Assembly (NCBI GenBank): GCA_030618925.1
Contig: JAUXCK010000168.1
Span: 1 to 6,366, forward strand
Direction: 5' to 3'
Origin: Desulfobacteraceae bacterium
Lineage (GTDB): Bacteria; Desulfobacterota; Desulfobacteria; Desulfobacterales; SURF-7
DNA length: 6,366 bases
The translations under genes and the position numbers were made by a program. Shown here piece after piece: positions 1-6,194 of this stretch; position 1 is the first letter of the stretch; every line of letters starts with the position of its first letter. The notes under the pieces were generated by a model that was not told the origin of the DNA, made no database searches, and worked only from the letters and a program-made list of their open reading frames with translations.

Positions 1-899
1 AAGTTTTCGATATTCCATCTGAGCTTATAAATTTCAGCGATCTGCTCGGCCGTTAGATCTCTACGATCCGTTGCTATCCAGTAATTGACGCCATTGACAT
101 GGTATCCAACCAGCCGTACCGGTTTCTGTGATTGATTTTTGTTTTTCGTGGTGCCCAACAGTACTTCGGCATCGTAAAAAACGATACTGTCGGCCCTGAT
201 CTTATTTTCTTGAACAACTGTTCTGGCTGTCATGGCCTTAATCCGGATCACAAAGCTTTTGTCTTCGGCCTGCAGAGAATCGAATAGGGCGTGCTCCTGG
301 TAACCTCGATCAGCTACCACGGTTTGGCCATGTGAAATAATTGGGTCAACAAACGGTCTTTCAGCGCCTTTTCCATCAGTGAAGAAAATTTTCGATGGAA
401 TTGCATGGTTTAAATCAAAGCCCAAGTGGATTTTGGCTTTTTTCGATCCTTTACGATAATCGGCCCAGTGCATGGAGAGCGTGGCAGTGATCAATGAACC
501 ATCGATAGCAATAAGATCGCCGAGTTCAGGATGCAAATCAGGCAGTATGCCGGATGCTTTGCGGCTGAGTTTTTCAAATACGATCTGGAGCTGTTCAAGT
601 CCCCTTGTATTGATGGCCTCGGAGAAGCTGCTTTTTTTGATGCCGTCTTTCGGGGCGATGTTTTCACGGGCAAAATTATCCTGCTCAAGGACCTGGAGCA
701 TATGACGAGCCGAGACATGTTCTTCGAGGTGGTAGAAAACAAGCATTTTGAGTTGATCGTCGAAAGTCATTTTAAATGGTCTGTCTCCACGGGATTCAAG
801 TGCCGGTATTTCGGGAGCAACGCTCCCAACTGGTCGATAAAACTGTAAAAACGAAGATGAGTAAAGTTTCTTTTGGCCCGGTTCGAGTGATTGCGGCAT
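1..899 (-). CDS. IS4-family DDE transposase, C-terminus cut by the window edge
   Basis: This enzyme cuts and rejoins DNA at the ends of its own insertion sequence. The frame is open from ATG at 899-897 to the window edge (299 full codons) with no internal stop. The RNase-H-like catalytic triad of the IS4 family is visible: D133 in an AIDGS context, D197 in the VVADRGY motif, and E298 in the Y-x2-R-x3-E part of the YREK signature (Y291, R294, E298). The insertion domain typical of IS4 proteins would lie between D197 and E298. The start is supported by AGGAGGT seven bases upstream. The first 130 residues include the HVSARHMLQ-type helical N-terminal region, probably DNA-binding by family analogy. 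The last lysine of YREK and the C-terminus lie outside the window. Nothing visible suggests inactivation, so the element could be active. Confidence 0.93.
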   Translation of the reverse strand, partial: MPQSLEPGQKKLYSSSFLQFYRPVGSVAPEIPALESRGDRPFKMTFDDQLKMLVFYHLEEHVSARHMLQVLEQDNFARENIAPKDGIKKSSFSEAINTRGLEQLQIVFEKLSRKASGILPDLHPELGDLIAIDGSLITATLSMHWADYRKGSKKAKIHLGFDLNHAIPSKIFFTDGKGAERPFVDPIISHGQTVVADRGYQEHALFDSLQAEDKSFVIRIKAMTARTVVQENKIRADSIVFYDAEVLLGTTKNKNQSQKPVRLVGYHVNGVNYWIATDRRDLTAEQIAEIYKLRWNIEN

Positions 900-906
900 G
901 ATCGTA

Positions 907-913
907 ACCTCCT
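907..913 (-). promoter_or_regulatory. Strong ribosome-binding site of the transposase
   Basis: On the minus strand this reads AGGAGGT, an almost perfect Shine-Dalgarno sequence, seven bases before the transposase ATG at 899-897. It decides the start of that gene. Bases 911-913 also belong to the inverted repeat at 911-936, so pairing of that repeat in RNA would hide part of the site. Confidence 0.8.
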
Positions 914-936
914 GTAATTATTATTAATATTACAGG
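911..936 (-). repeat. Inverted repeat overlapping the transposase ribosome-binding site
   Basis: CCTGTAAT at 911-918 and ATTACAGG at 929-936 are perfect 8-bp complementary arms around a 10-base AT-only loop. In the transposase mRNA the 3' arm supplies the AGG at the start of the Shine-Dalgarno sequence. The hairpin could reduce translation of transcripts entering from outside the element. A protein-binding operator is an alternative. The pairing is visible; its role is inferred. With five A-T pairs the stem is not very stable. Confidence 0.5.
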
Positions 937-948
937 TCGTCACAAAAA

Positions 949-973
949 TTTTTTCTTGATTGTCAAGAAAAAA
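949..973. repeat. 11-bp palindrome near the IS end
   Basis: TTTTTTCTTGA at 949-959 and TCAAGAAAAAA at 963-973 are perfect reverse complements around a 3-base loop. The structure sits between the transposase leader and the methyltransferase, where the end of the element should be. It could be a transposase-binding site, part of the terminal repeat, or a weak hairpin that limits transcription across the IS boundary. Read on the minus strand its centre contains a consensus -35 hexamer, TTGACA (966-961), but I see no convincing -10 hexamer at the right distance. Confidence 0.5.
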
Positions 974-990
974 ATCACTATTTTTATATT
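960..990 (+). promoter_or_regulatory. Possible outward promoter from the IS end toward the methyltransferase
   Basis: TTGTCA at 960-965 (5 of 6 matches to the -35 consensus) and TATATT at 985-990 (5 of 6 matches to the -10 consensus) are separated by 19 bases, slightly long for sigma-70. A transcript would begin near 997 and read into the methyltransferase. IS ends with outward promoters or half-promoters are well known. The region is very AT-rich, so chance matches are likely. Confidence 0.25.
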
Positions 991-1011
991 TTTTTCATTG
1001 TTCTTATCTGC

Positions 1012-2241
1012 ATGCAAAGCAAGCAAGAACCTAACCGGACATTACTGATTAAGATTACGATTATGATTATGAAAACCATTCATCAGATGATATTTAAAAG
1101 TGCGAACAATATGAGTCACATCCCACAGGAGTGTGTTGACCTGATTGTCACTTCTCCGCCCTATCCGATGATCAAGATGTGGGATGATTCATTTACAGCA
1201 CAGGATCATCAAATAAAAAAGGCCTTGAATGATGGGGATGGCTTATTGTCTTTTGAACTGATGAATCAGATCCTCGACAAGGTATGGGATGAGGTTGTGA
1301 GAATTTTAAAACCAGGCGGGTTTGCATGTATAAATATTGGGGATGCGGTGAGGACCATCAATGCCAATTTTATGCTTTATCCAAATCAATCAAGGGTATT
1401 GACCCATATGCTGAATAAGGGACTCATTGCCCTGCCCGCGATCATCTGGCGAAAGCAACTCAACGCGCCCAATAAATTTATGGGATCCGGCACGCTGCCG
1501 GCAGGGGCATATGTGACGCTGGAACATGAATATATTCTTATTTTTCGTAAACACCGGAAAAGGGAGTTTCAACAGGAGGCGGACAAACAAAACCGACGGG
1601 AGAGTGCCATATTCTGGGAAGAGCGCAATAACTGGTTCTCAGATATCTGGATGGATTTGAAGGGGGCAGGCCAGAAAATGAGTGATAAAAAAGTCAGGCA
1701 GAGAAGCGGCGCATTTCCATTCGAGATACCCTACAGATTGATTAACATGTTCTCGGTCAAGGGGGATACGGTGGTCGATCCATTTCTGGGTACCGGCACC
1801 ACCATGCTGGCGGCCATGGCCGCGGGCAGAAACAGCATTGGCTATGAGGTGGAAGCAGATTTGCACAACACGATCTTGTCTGGCGTCAATTCTATTGTGA
1901 ACGTTGCCAATGAGAGGATTCGCAATAGAATTAAAACTCATTTTGTTTTTGTGGAACAACGGATGAAACATAAAGGCAAGTTCAAGCATCAAAACAGGTG
2001 CTACGGATTTCCGGTGATCACCCTGCAGGAAAAGGATCTGCTGCTGAATCAACTGCTCTCAATGGAGAAAGTAAATAAGAATAGGGCGGACATCATTTAT
2101 GCGGATGAACCTCAGCAGAATTTTTGTGAGGACTGGGGGTCATACTACTCCGAAAAACACGAACCTGTTCGGCCGGGTTTAAAAAAACATGTGCCTGAAA
2201 AACAACCCCCAAAGCTGGTTCAACTCGGGTTGCTCGACTAA
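1012..2241 (+). CDS. Beta-class DNA methyltransferase (SPPY type, probable N4-cytosine), apparently without a restriction partner
   Basis: This enzyme should transfer a methyl group from S-adenosylmethionine to an amino group of a base within a specific DNA site. Numbered from 1012, motif IV TSPPYP is at residues 47-52, a GGxxxINIGDA segment at 102-112, a conserved GSGTLP...YVTLEHEYILIFRK block at 158-180, an FPxEIPYRLI-like block at 235-244, and motif I DPFLGTGTT at 256-264 followed by GYE at 277-279. Catalytic motif before the SAM-binding motif is the beta arrangement; the stretch between them should hold target recognition. SPPY favours N4-cytosine, but some SPPY enzymes modify adenine N6. 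About 100 C-terminal residues follow the catalytic core. The first 19 residues look unlike the family, so the real start is probably ATG 1069 (residue 20, MKTIHQ), although neither start has a clear ribosome-binding site. No endonuclease gene is visible nearby. Confidence 0.92.
   Translation: MQSKQEPNRTLLIKITIMIMKTIHQMIFKSANNMSHIPQECVDLIVTSPPYPMIKMWDDSFTAQDHQIKKALNDGDGLLSFELMNQILDKVWDEVVRILKPGGFACINIGDAVRTINANFMLYPNQSRVLTHMLNKGLIALPAIIWRKQLNAPNKFMGSGTLPAGAYVTLEHEYILIFRKHRKREFQQEADKQNRRESAIFWEERNNWFSDIWMDLKGAGQKMSDKKVRQRSGAFPFEIPYRLINMFSVKGDTVVDPFLGTGTTMLAAMAAGRNSIGYEVEADLHNTILSGVNSIVNVANERIRNRIKTHFVFVEQRMKHKGKFKHQNRCYGFPVITLQEKDLLLNQLLSMEKVNKNRADIIYADEPQQNFCEDWGSYYSEKHEPVRPGLKKHVPEKQPPKLVQLGLLD
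1047..1070 (+). repeat. Four tandem GATTAN hexamers at the methyltransferase start
   Basis: The units read GATTAA, GATTAC, GATTAT, GATTAT without gaps. They encode the alternating I-K, I-T, I-M, I-M dipeptides and supply the candidate start codons at 1063 and 1069. Because the unit is six bases, gain or loss of copies would keep the reading frame. It would change only the leader or N-terminal length. Confidence 0.7.
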
Positions 2242-2325
2242 CCTCATCTCTTTAATCTACTTGAAAACCGGCATGACCTCTGGTACATTGGGCCTTATCA
2301 GCCGGAGAATATGACACTGTTTTAA
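2242..2325 (+). other. Open in-frame stretch after the methyltransferase stop
   Basis: Directly after the TAA at 2239-2241, the same frame continues for 27 sense codons to another TAA at 2323-2325. Its end reads HDLWYIGPYQPENMTLF, which looks protein-like and ends in the LF style common at methyltransferase C-termini. It has no start codon with a ribosome-binding site. It could be the former C-terminus of the methyltransferase cut off by a nonsense mutation, a remnant of another gene, or chance. Confidence 0.25.
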
Positions 2326-2351
2326 ACCTGCGATCAAATAAGGAATCACCC

Positions 2352-2356
2352 GGAGG
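2352..2356 (+). promoter_or_regulatory. Ribosome-binding site of the dikinase-like gene
   Basis: GGAGG lies 11 bases before ATG 2368, a little further than ideal. It is the only good Shine-Dalgarno sequence near the start of this frame and supports 2368 as the start. Confidence 0.6.
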
Positions 2357-2367
2357 TTCATCTTTTT

Positions 2368-5300
2368 ATGAAACAGGCAGAAGGGTTAAAAATAAAATCA
2401 AAAGCCCTTGAGGCAAATATCGCCAGCTATCATGTGGATGCGGTCATCGATCCAAAATACGGGCTCCTTCAGGATATCATGTCAGAATATTACGGGCTGA
2501 TGGATGGCCTGAATGTTTTTCTTAAGGAGCTGTCGCATCCTTATAAAAACTGGCAGTTTATTGTAAAGGAAGCCAGGACTTACACGCTCGATTATTTCCA
2601 TCTCGTTAAAAAACATCCAAAAGGCCCTGAAGCCGTTACCCTGTTCACTGAGATTTTTCTGGATGCCATTGTATCTGCAAAGAGAACAACCGTAAAGACC
2701 GATGCTGCGGATAATTTTCTGCTTTATATCAAAAAAATTATAAAGGATTCCGGGACAGACGTGGGTAAATTCAAACCTGTGCTGGATGATGCCTTTCGTC
2801 GGATTCAACGTCAGCCGGAAGAAGCTTTTTTTCTTTTTGTAACAAGTTATTACAGAATTAAACGGGTGGCAGAAGAGTTCATGCAGGCAATGGACGGTGT
2901 GACAGGGGGATTTGAGGCCGTCAATTCACTCATCATAAAGTATTTTCAGTACACATATGCATGCTGGCAGAGTGAAGCGGACCCCCTTAAGTGGTTTGTT
3001 AAAGAAACCGGTGAGATTGAAGACCTTGAGGCAATTGGGCATATATTTGATGGCATTTCTGTTGAACGGATAGCAGACTTGAATGCCCGGCTGGAAAAAA
3101 TTATACAGCAAAAAGAGTTAGAGGACAGGGACACTTTAGAGGCGCTTCTCGATCTGGACGGTTACGGGCAGTTTGTGGAAGCATACCGAAAAATTCCCCA
3201 GGACCTTTTCAAGGCAGGGGATGCCACAGGTCAGAGCAGGTACTGGAAACTTATTTTTCTGTTTCACATCATGAATATTTCAGGGCTCTCCATTATTCAT
3301 GAGGAGACATTAAGGGATATTAACCGTACCCTGTCCTGGCTCATTGCACATGAGGAGCCGGGAAATGTACGAAAGCTGATCAGAAAGACATTTTCCATTT
3401 TAAAAGAGCGCGCAGGGGATTTCCCAGCCACTGCGCTCAATTGTGTTCTAAACATGGGGGAAGGCGTTTATAAAACCGATGACAATGATTTTGTAAATTT
3501 TTTTACAGATTACGTTATTGACCTTGGTTTTCAAACCCCCGGTATCTCAGGTGTGGGTGATGACTGGCAGATAAAGGTCAATACGGATCATATCCAGAAT
3601 ATCAGAACATGGATGAAACTGATAGAATTAAAGCCGCAGTGGTCTTCACGGCTCCTGTCAGCCATGATTATCCACCTTTCAATCTGCGGCGTATTCATTA
3701 AAGATACGGATCTGTTTCCCCGGGACATCACCCGCTTTCTGAACAGTGATATCGAACCGGTGTACAACCTTTCCAAACAATTGGCGCGTCTTTTTCCTGC
3801 TTTTTTTAATGATATCGGCGCCGAAGGCGAGCTCAGGGATATTTCAACACAGATAGATGAGATATGCCATCGGAAAGACACCCTGATTCATTTTCTGCGA
3901 AAACAATCGCATGTGGAAAGCAGCAACCGGATTATTGATCTGATGAATGCAATGCTGGACTACTGGCGGTCAAAGGACAAGCGCCCGCTTCTGCCTTATG
4001 TCCCGCCGGCACTCTATGACCGGATTGACAGCGAAGGCCCCTATATCGACGGCGTTCATCGTATCATGTCAGATCTTGACAAAATGGGTATTTCCGAGCC
4101 AATGGATCTTCTTGACATCAGTAAGAAGACGCTGAAAAAACATCTGGAAAACATGGAGGATGTGTCCCCCATCGATCGAGAGCGGGTCATCCTGGCAAGG
4201 TCGCTTTACAAACTGCTGCATCAGAAATACAACTTGAATTTTACTGAAATTGACACCTATATCACTCAACTGAGCACCGAAGGTTTTCCGAATCTCAATC
4301 AGCTGAAAACAGCCCTGGCCAGGCGCGATTTAAAGAAAAAGATACACGGGTTGTTGAATTATCTGAAAAAGTTAAAAAACCTGATTTTAAGCTATGAAGA
4401 ATATGAAATCCGTGAAGATATTTATCAAAAAAGGCATATCACCATAGATATCCCGTCCATGTACGGCAGTTATCACGAACTGAAATTTGATGCCCTTGGG
4501 CTGACCTTTCGCATCGAGTCCCTCCTGAACGTCCTGTTTGAAGACCTTGTGGGCAGCATCGACCTGACCCTGATTACCAAGGCCTCCCTTTTTCAAATAC
4601 TTGATCGGTTGAAGTTGTTTGATTCAGCATTAGAACTTAACGGGACCCTCTCGGTTGAATTCAGACGCCAGATGGATTTTTTAAATCATGCGCTCAAGAC
4701 CAGGGGATTTTCATATACCCAGTATCTTGATATTTTTAAAGGGTTCGCCCTGGCCGTAAAAAATATTATCAATGACCACGTGAACAATATCCATGGTCGA
4801 AACCTGAATCGGATCCTGTCTCAGATACCGGTCGATCAGATCCTTCCAAAATATCTTCCAGAGGAAGAGATTGCGGATCATGAAAAGTTAAAATACCGGG
4901 TATCTGAAATTTTTTTTCGGGAAAAAATCGCCCTTTCCCCCGGGCTGCTCCAACTTGACCTGTACCTGAGCCGGATTTTAAGCATTCTTTATCAGCAGGC
5001 AGAGAAATTGTCCAAAGAGAATCTCCATCAGCTGTTGAATTATGACCCCCATCACGCAATGGTAACAATCGGTCATGAGAGATCAAGGCATTACGGGATC
5101 ATCCAGGTGGGAAACAAGGGGCTGAACATGCATAAGCTCAAAAGTTATGGATGGCCGGTTCCCCCGGGTTTTATCATTACCACAGAAGTGTTTCGCTGCC
5201 GGGAAATCATTGACAGCTATAAGCCTGCCGAAGAGAATTTCAGGAGTCAGGTGGCCGATCAGCTCTCTGCCCTTGAGAAAAGTACGGGGAAGTCTTTTGG

Positions 5301-6018
5301 GGATCCTGATAACCCTCTGCTCTTGTCGGTCCGAAGCGGGTCGGCGATTTCACAGCCGGGAATGATGGACACGCTTTTAAATGTGGGGATTGATGATGAG
5401 ATCATCATGGGCATTGCAAAGCGATTCGGGAACCCCTGGTTTGCCTGGGACAATTACCGTCGTTTTCTGCAAAGCGTTGCAATGGTGTTTGGTCTCAAAA
5501 GGGATGATTTTGATGCCATTATCCGGGATTTTAAAGAAAGGTTTGATGTCCCGTATAAAAGTGGATTTACCGGCATGCAGATGAAAAGGGTTGCTTTGAC
5601 ATATAAAAAGATGATCCTCGAGGCAGGGATAGACATCCCGGAGGATCCTTTTGACCAGCTCTTGCTGTGCATCAAAAAGGTAATTGACTCCTGGGAATCT
5701 TCCAAGGCAAAAACATATCGTCAGATAATGGGTATATCCGATGACTGGGGTACGGCCGCCATCGTTCAGGCCATGGTTTTCGGGAACATATCGGAAATGT
5801 CGGGAACAGGCGTTTTATTCACCCACAGCCCAAAGCTGTCGGGTGACTCCCTGGGGTTGTGGGGAGATTTCACAGTTGAGAGCCAGGGGGAGGACGTTGT
5901 GGCAGGTCTGGTCACGACCATGCCCATTTCAAAAATTCAGCAGGACATCGAACAGAGGGAGACCGATGTCACTTTAGAAACCCATTTCCCAGAAATATAT
6001 AACATTACTGACCATTAA
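2368..6018 (+). CDS. Large helical protein with a C-terminally truncated PPDK/PEP-synthase-type ATP-grasp domain
   Basis: This is a 1216-residue, probably cytoplasmic protein without signal peptide or clear membrane segments. Residues 1 to about 900 look helical and charged and match no domain I can name; a conserved-looking block is at 691-715 (DIPSMYG, FDALGLTF). From about 912 it follows the nucleotide-binding domain of pyruvate phosphate dikinase: GNKGLN (915-920, K917 equivalent to Lys22 of the Clostridium symbiosum enzyme), PVPPGF (930-935), SVRSG...PGMMDTLLN (987-1005, R989 equivalent to Arg92), AWDNYRRFLQ (1026-1035), VFGN..SGTGVLFT (1137-1152) and SQGEDVVAG (1172-1180). It stops after FPEIYN (1207-1212). 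Missing are the EFT-type and LQTR-type segments that complete the ATP site (Asp321, Glu323, Gln335, Arg337 in C. symbiosum), the phosphohistidine domain and the PEP/pyruvate barrel. Normal dikinase chemistry is therefore unlikely. The last four residues appear to be foreign sequence, so a truncated gene is the favoured reading. Confidence 0.88.
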   Translation: MKQAEGLKIKSKALEANIASYHVDAVIDPKYGLLQDIMSEYYGLMDGLNVFLKELSHPYKNWQFIVKEARTYTLDYFHLVKKHPKGPEAVTLFTEIFLDAIVSAKRTTVKTDAADNFLLYIKKIIKDSGTDVGKFKPVLDDAFRRIQRQPEEAFFLFVTSYYRIKRVAEEFMQAMDGVTGGFEAVNSLIIKYFQYTYACWQSEADPLKWFVKETGEIEDLEAIGHIFDGISVERIADLNARLEKIIQQKELEDRDTLEALLDLDGYGQFVEAYRKIPQDLFKAGDATGQSRYWKLIFLFHIMNISGLSIIHEETLRDINRTLSWLIAHEEPGNVRKLIRKTFSILKERAGDFPATALNCVLNMGEGVYKTDDNDFVNFFTDYVIDLGFQTPGISGVGDDWQIKVNTDHIQNIRTWMKLIELKPQWSSRLLSAMIIHLSICGVFIKDTDLFPRDITRFLNSDIEPVYNLSKQLARLFPAFFNDIGAEGELRDISTQIDEICHRKDTLIHFLRKQSHVESSNRIIDLMNAMLDYWRSKDKRPLLPYVPPALYDRIDSEGPYIDGVHRIMSDLDKMGISEPMDLLDISKKTLKKHLENMEDVSPIDRERVILARSLYKLLHQKYNLNFTEIDTYITQLSTEGFPNLNQLKTALARRDLKKKIHGLLNYLKKLKNLILSYEEYEIREDIYQKRHITIDIPSMYGSYHELKFDALGLTFRIESLLNVLFEDLVGSIDLTLITKASLFQILDRLKLFDSALELNGTLSVEFRRQMDFLNHALKTRGFSYTQYLDIFKGFALAVKNIINDHVNNIHGRNLNRILSQIPVDQILPKYLPEEEIADHEKLKYRVSEIFFREKIALSPGLLQLDLYLSRILSILYQQAEKLSKENLHQLLNYDPHHAMVTIGHERSRHYGIIQVGNKGLNMHKLKSYGWPVPPGFIITTEVFRCREIIDSYKPAEENFRSQVADQLSALEKSTGKSFGDPDNPLLLSVRSGSAISQPGMMDTLLNVGIDDEIIMGIAKRFGNPWFAWDNYRRFLQSVAMVFGLKRDDFDAIIRDFKERFDVPYKSGFTGMQMKRVALTYKKMILEAGIDIPEDPFDQLLLCIKKVIDSWESSKAKTYRQIMGISDDWGTAAIVQAMVFGNISEMSGTGVLFTHSPKLSGDSLGLWGDFTVESQGEDVVAGLVTTMPISKIQQDIEQRETDVTLETHFPEIYNITDH

Positions 6019-6122
6019 AAAAATAAATTATTTCCAACAGTTTGATTCATTACATGTGCTATAAAACAAGGCATCTGAGAAAGCTTCAGAAACAATAGTC
6101 ATGTTGCCAAGCTCTGTGGCTT

Positions 6123-6146
6123 GTGTGTCCTCATTAACTGACACAC
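6123..6146. repeat. 7-bp perfect inverted repeat in the post-junction segment
   Basis: GTGTGTC at 6123-6129 pairs exactly with GACACAC at 6140-6146 across a 10-base loop. There is no T-run on either side, so it does not resemble a rho-independent terminator. Possible roles are a protein-binding site or a fragment of a mobile element; none can be chosen from sequence alone. Confidence 0.35.
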
Positions 6147-6194
6147 CCAGATGCACAAAAGTGTAAAGGGTTTTATATCAGTAGTATAGACTAA

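Larger units (their letters stand above)
1..975 (-). mobile_element. Insertion sequence, IS4 family, start-codon-proximal part
   Basis: This is the end of an IS4-family element that contains the transposase start. The transposase reading frame points left and leaves the window, so the other IS end is not visible. The right boundary is not fixed. It was placed just past a palindrome at 949-973 because IS4-type transposases usually start within about 100 bases of the element end. No target-site duplication or terminal inverted repeat can be confirmed without the missing end. Confidence 0.75.

Noticed and set aside
531..848. Plus-strand open frame of 105 codons opposite the transposase
   Set aside because: It lies fully antisense to the transposase, whose catalytic motifs are clear on the minus strand; it is a shadow frame.
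1639..2052. Minus-strand open frame of 137 codons inside the methyltransferase
   Set aside because: It overlaps motif I of the methyltransferase on the opposite strand and shows no recognisable features of its own.
2268..2305. CCGGC and GCCGG inverted repeat between the methyltransferase and dikinase-like gene
   Set aside because: Only 5-bp arms with a 28-base loop and no following T-run, so neither a terminator nor a convincing operator.
4769..5086. Minus-strand open frame of 105 codons inside the dikinase-like gene
   Set aside because: Antisense to a long, continuous coding frame with recognisable motifs further on; no ribosome-binding site or family resemblance was seen.
6000..6190. Imperfect inverted ends (ACATTACTGA near 6003 and TCAGTAGTAT near 6179) that might bound a small mobile element
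   Set aside because: Only about 8 of 10 bases match when aligned, there is no target duplication, and the AT-rich context makes such matches likely by chance.
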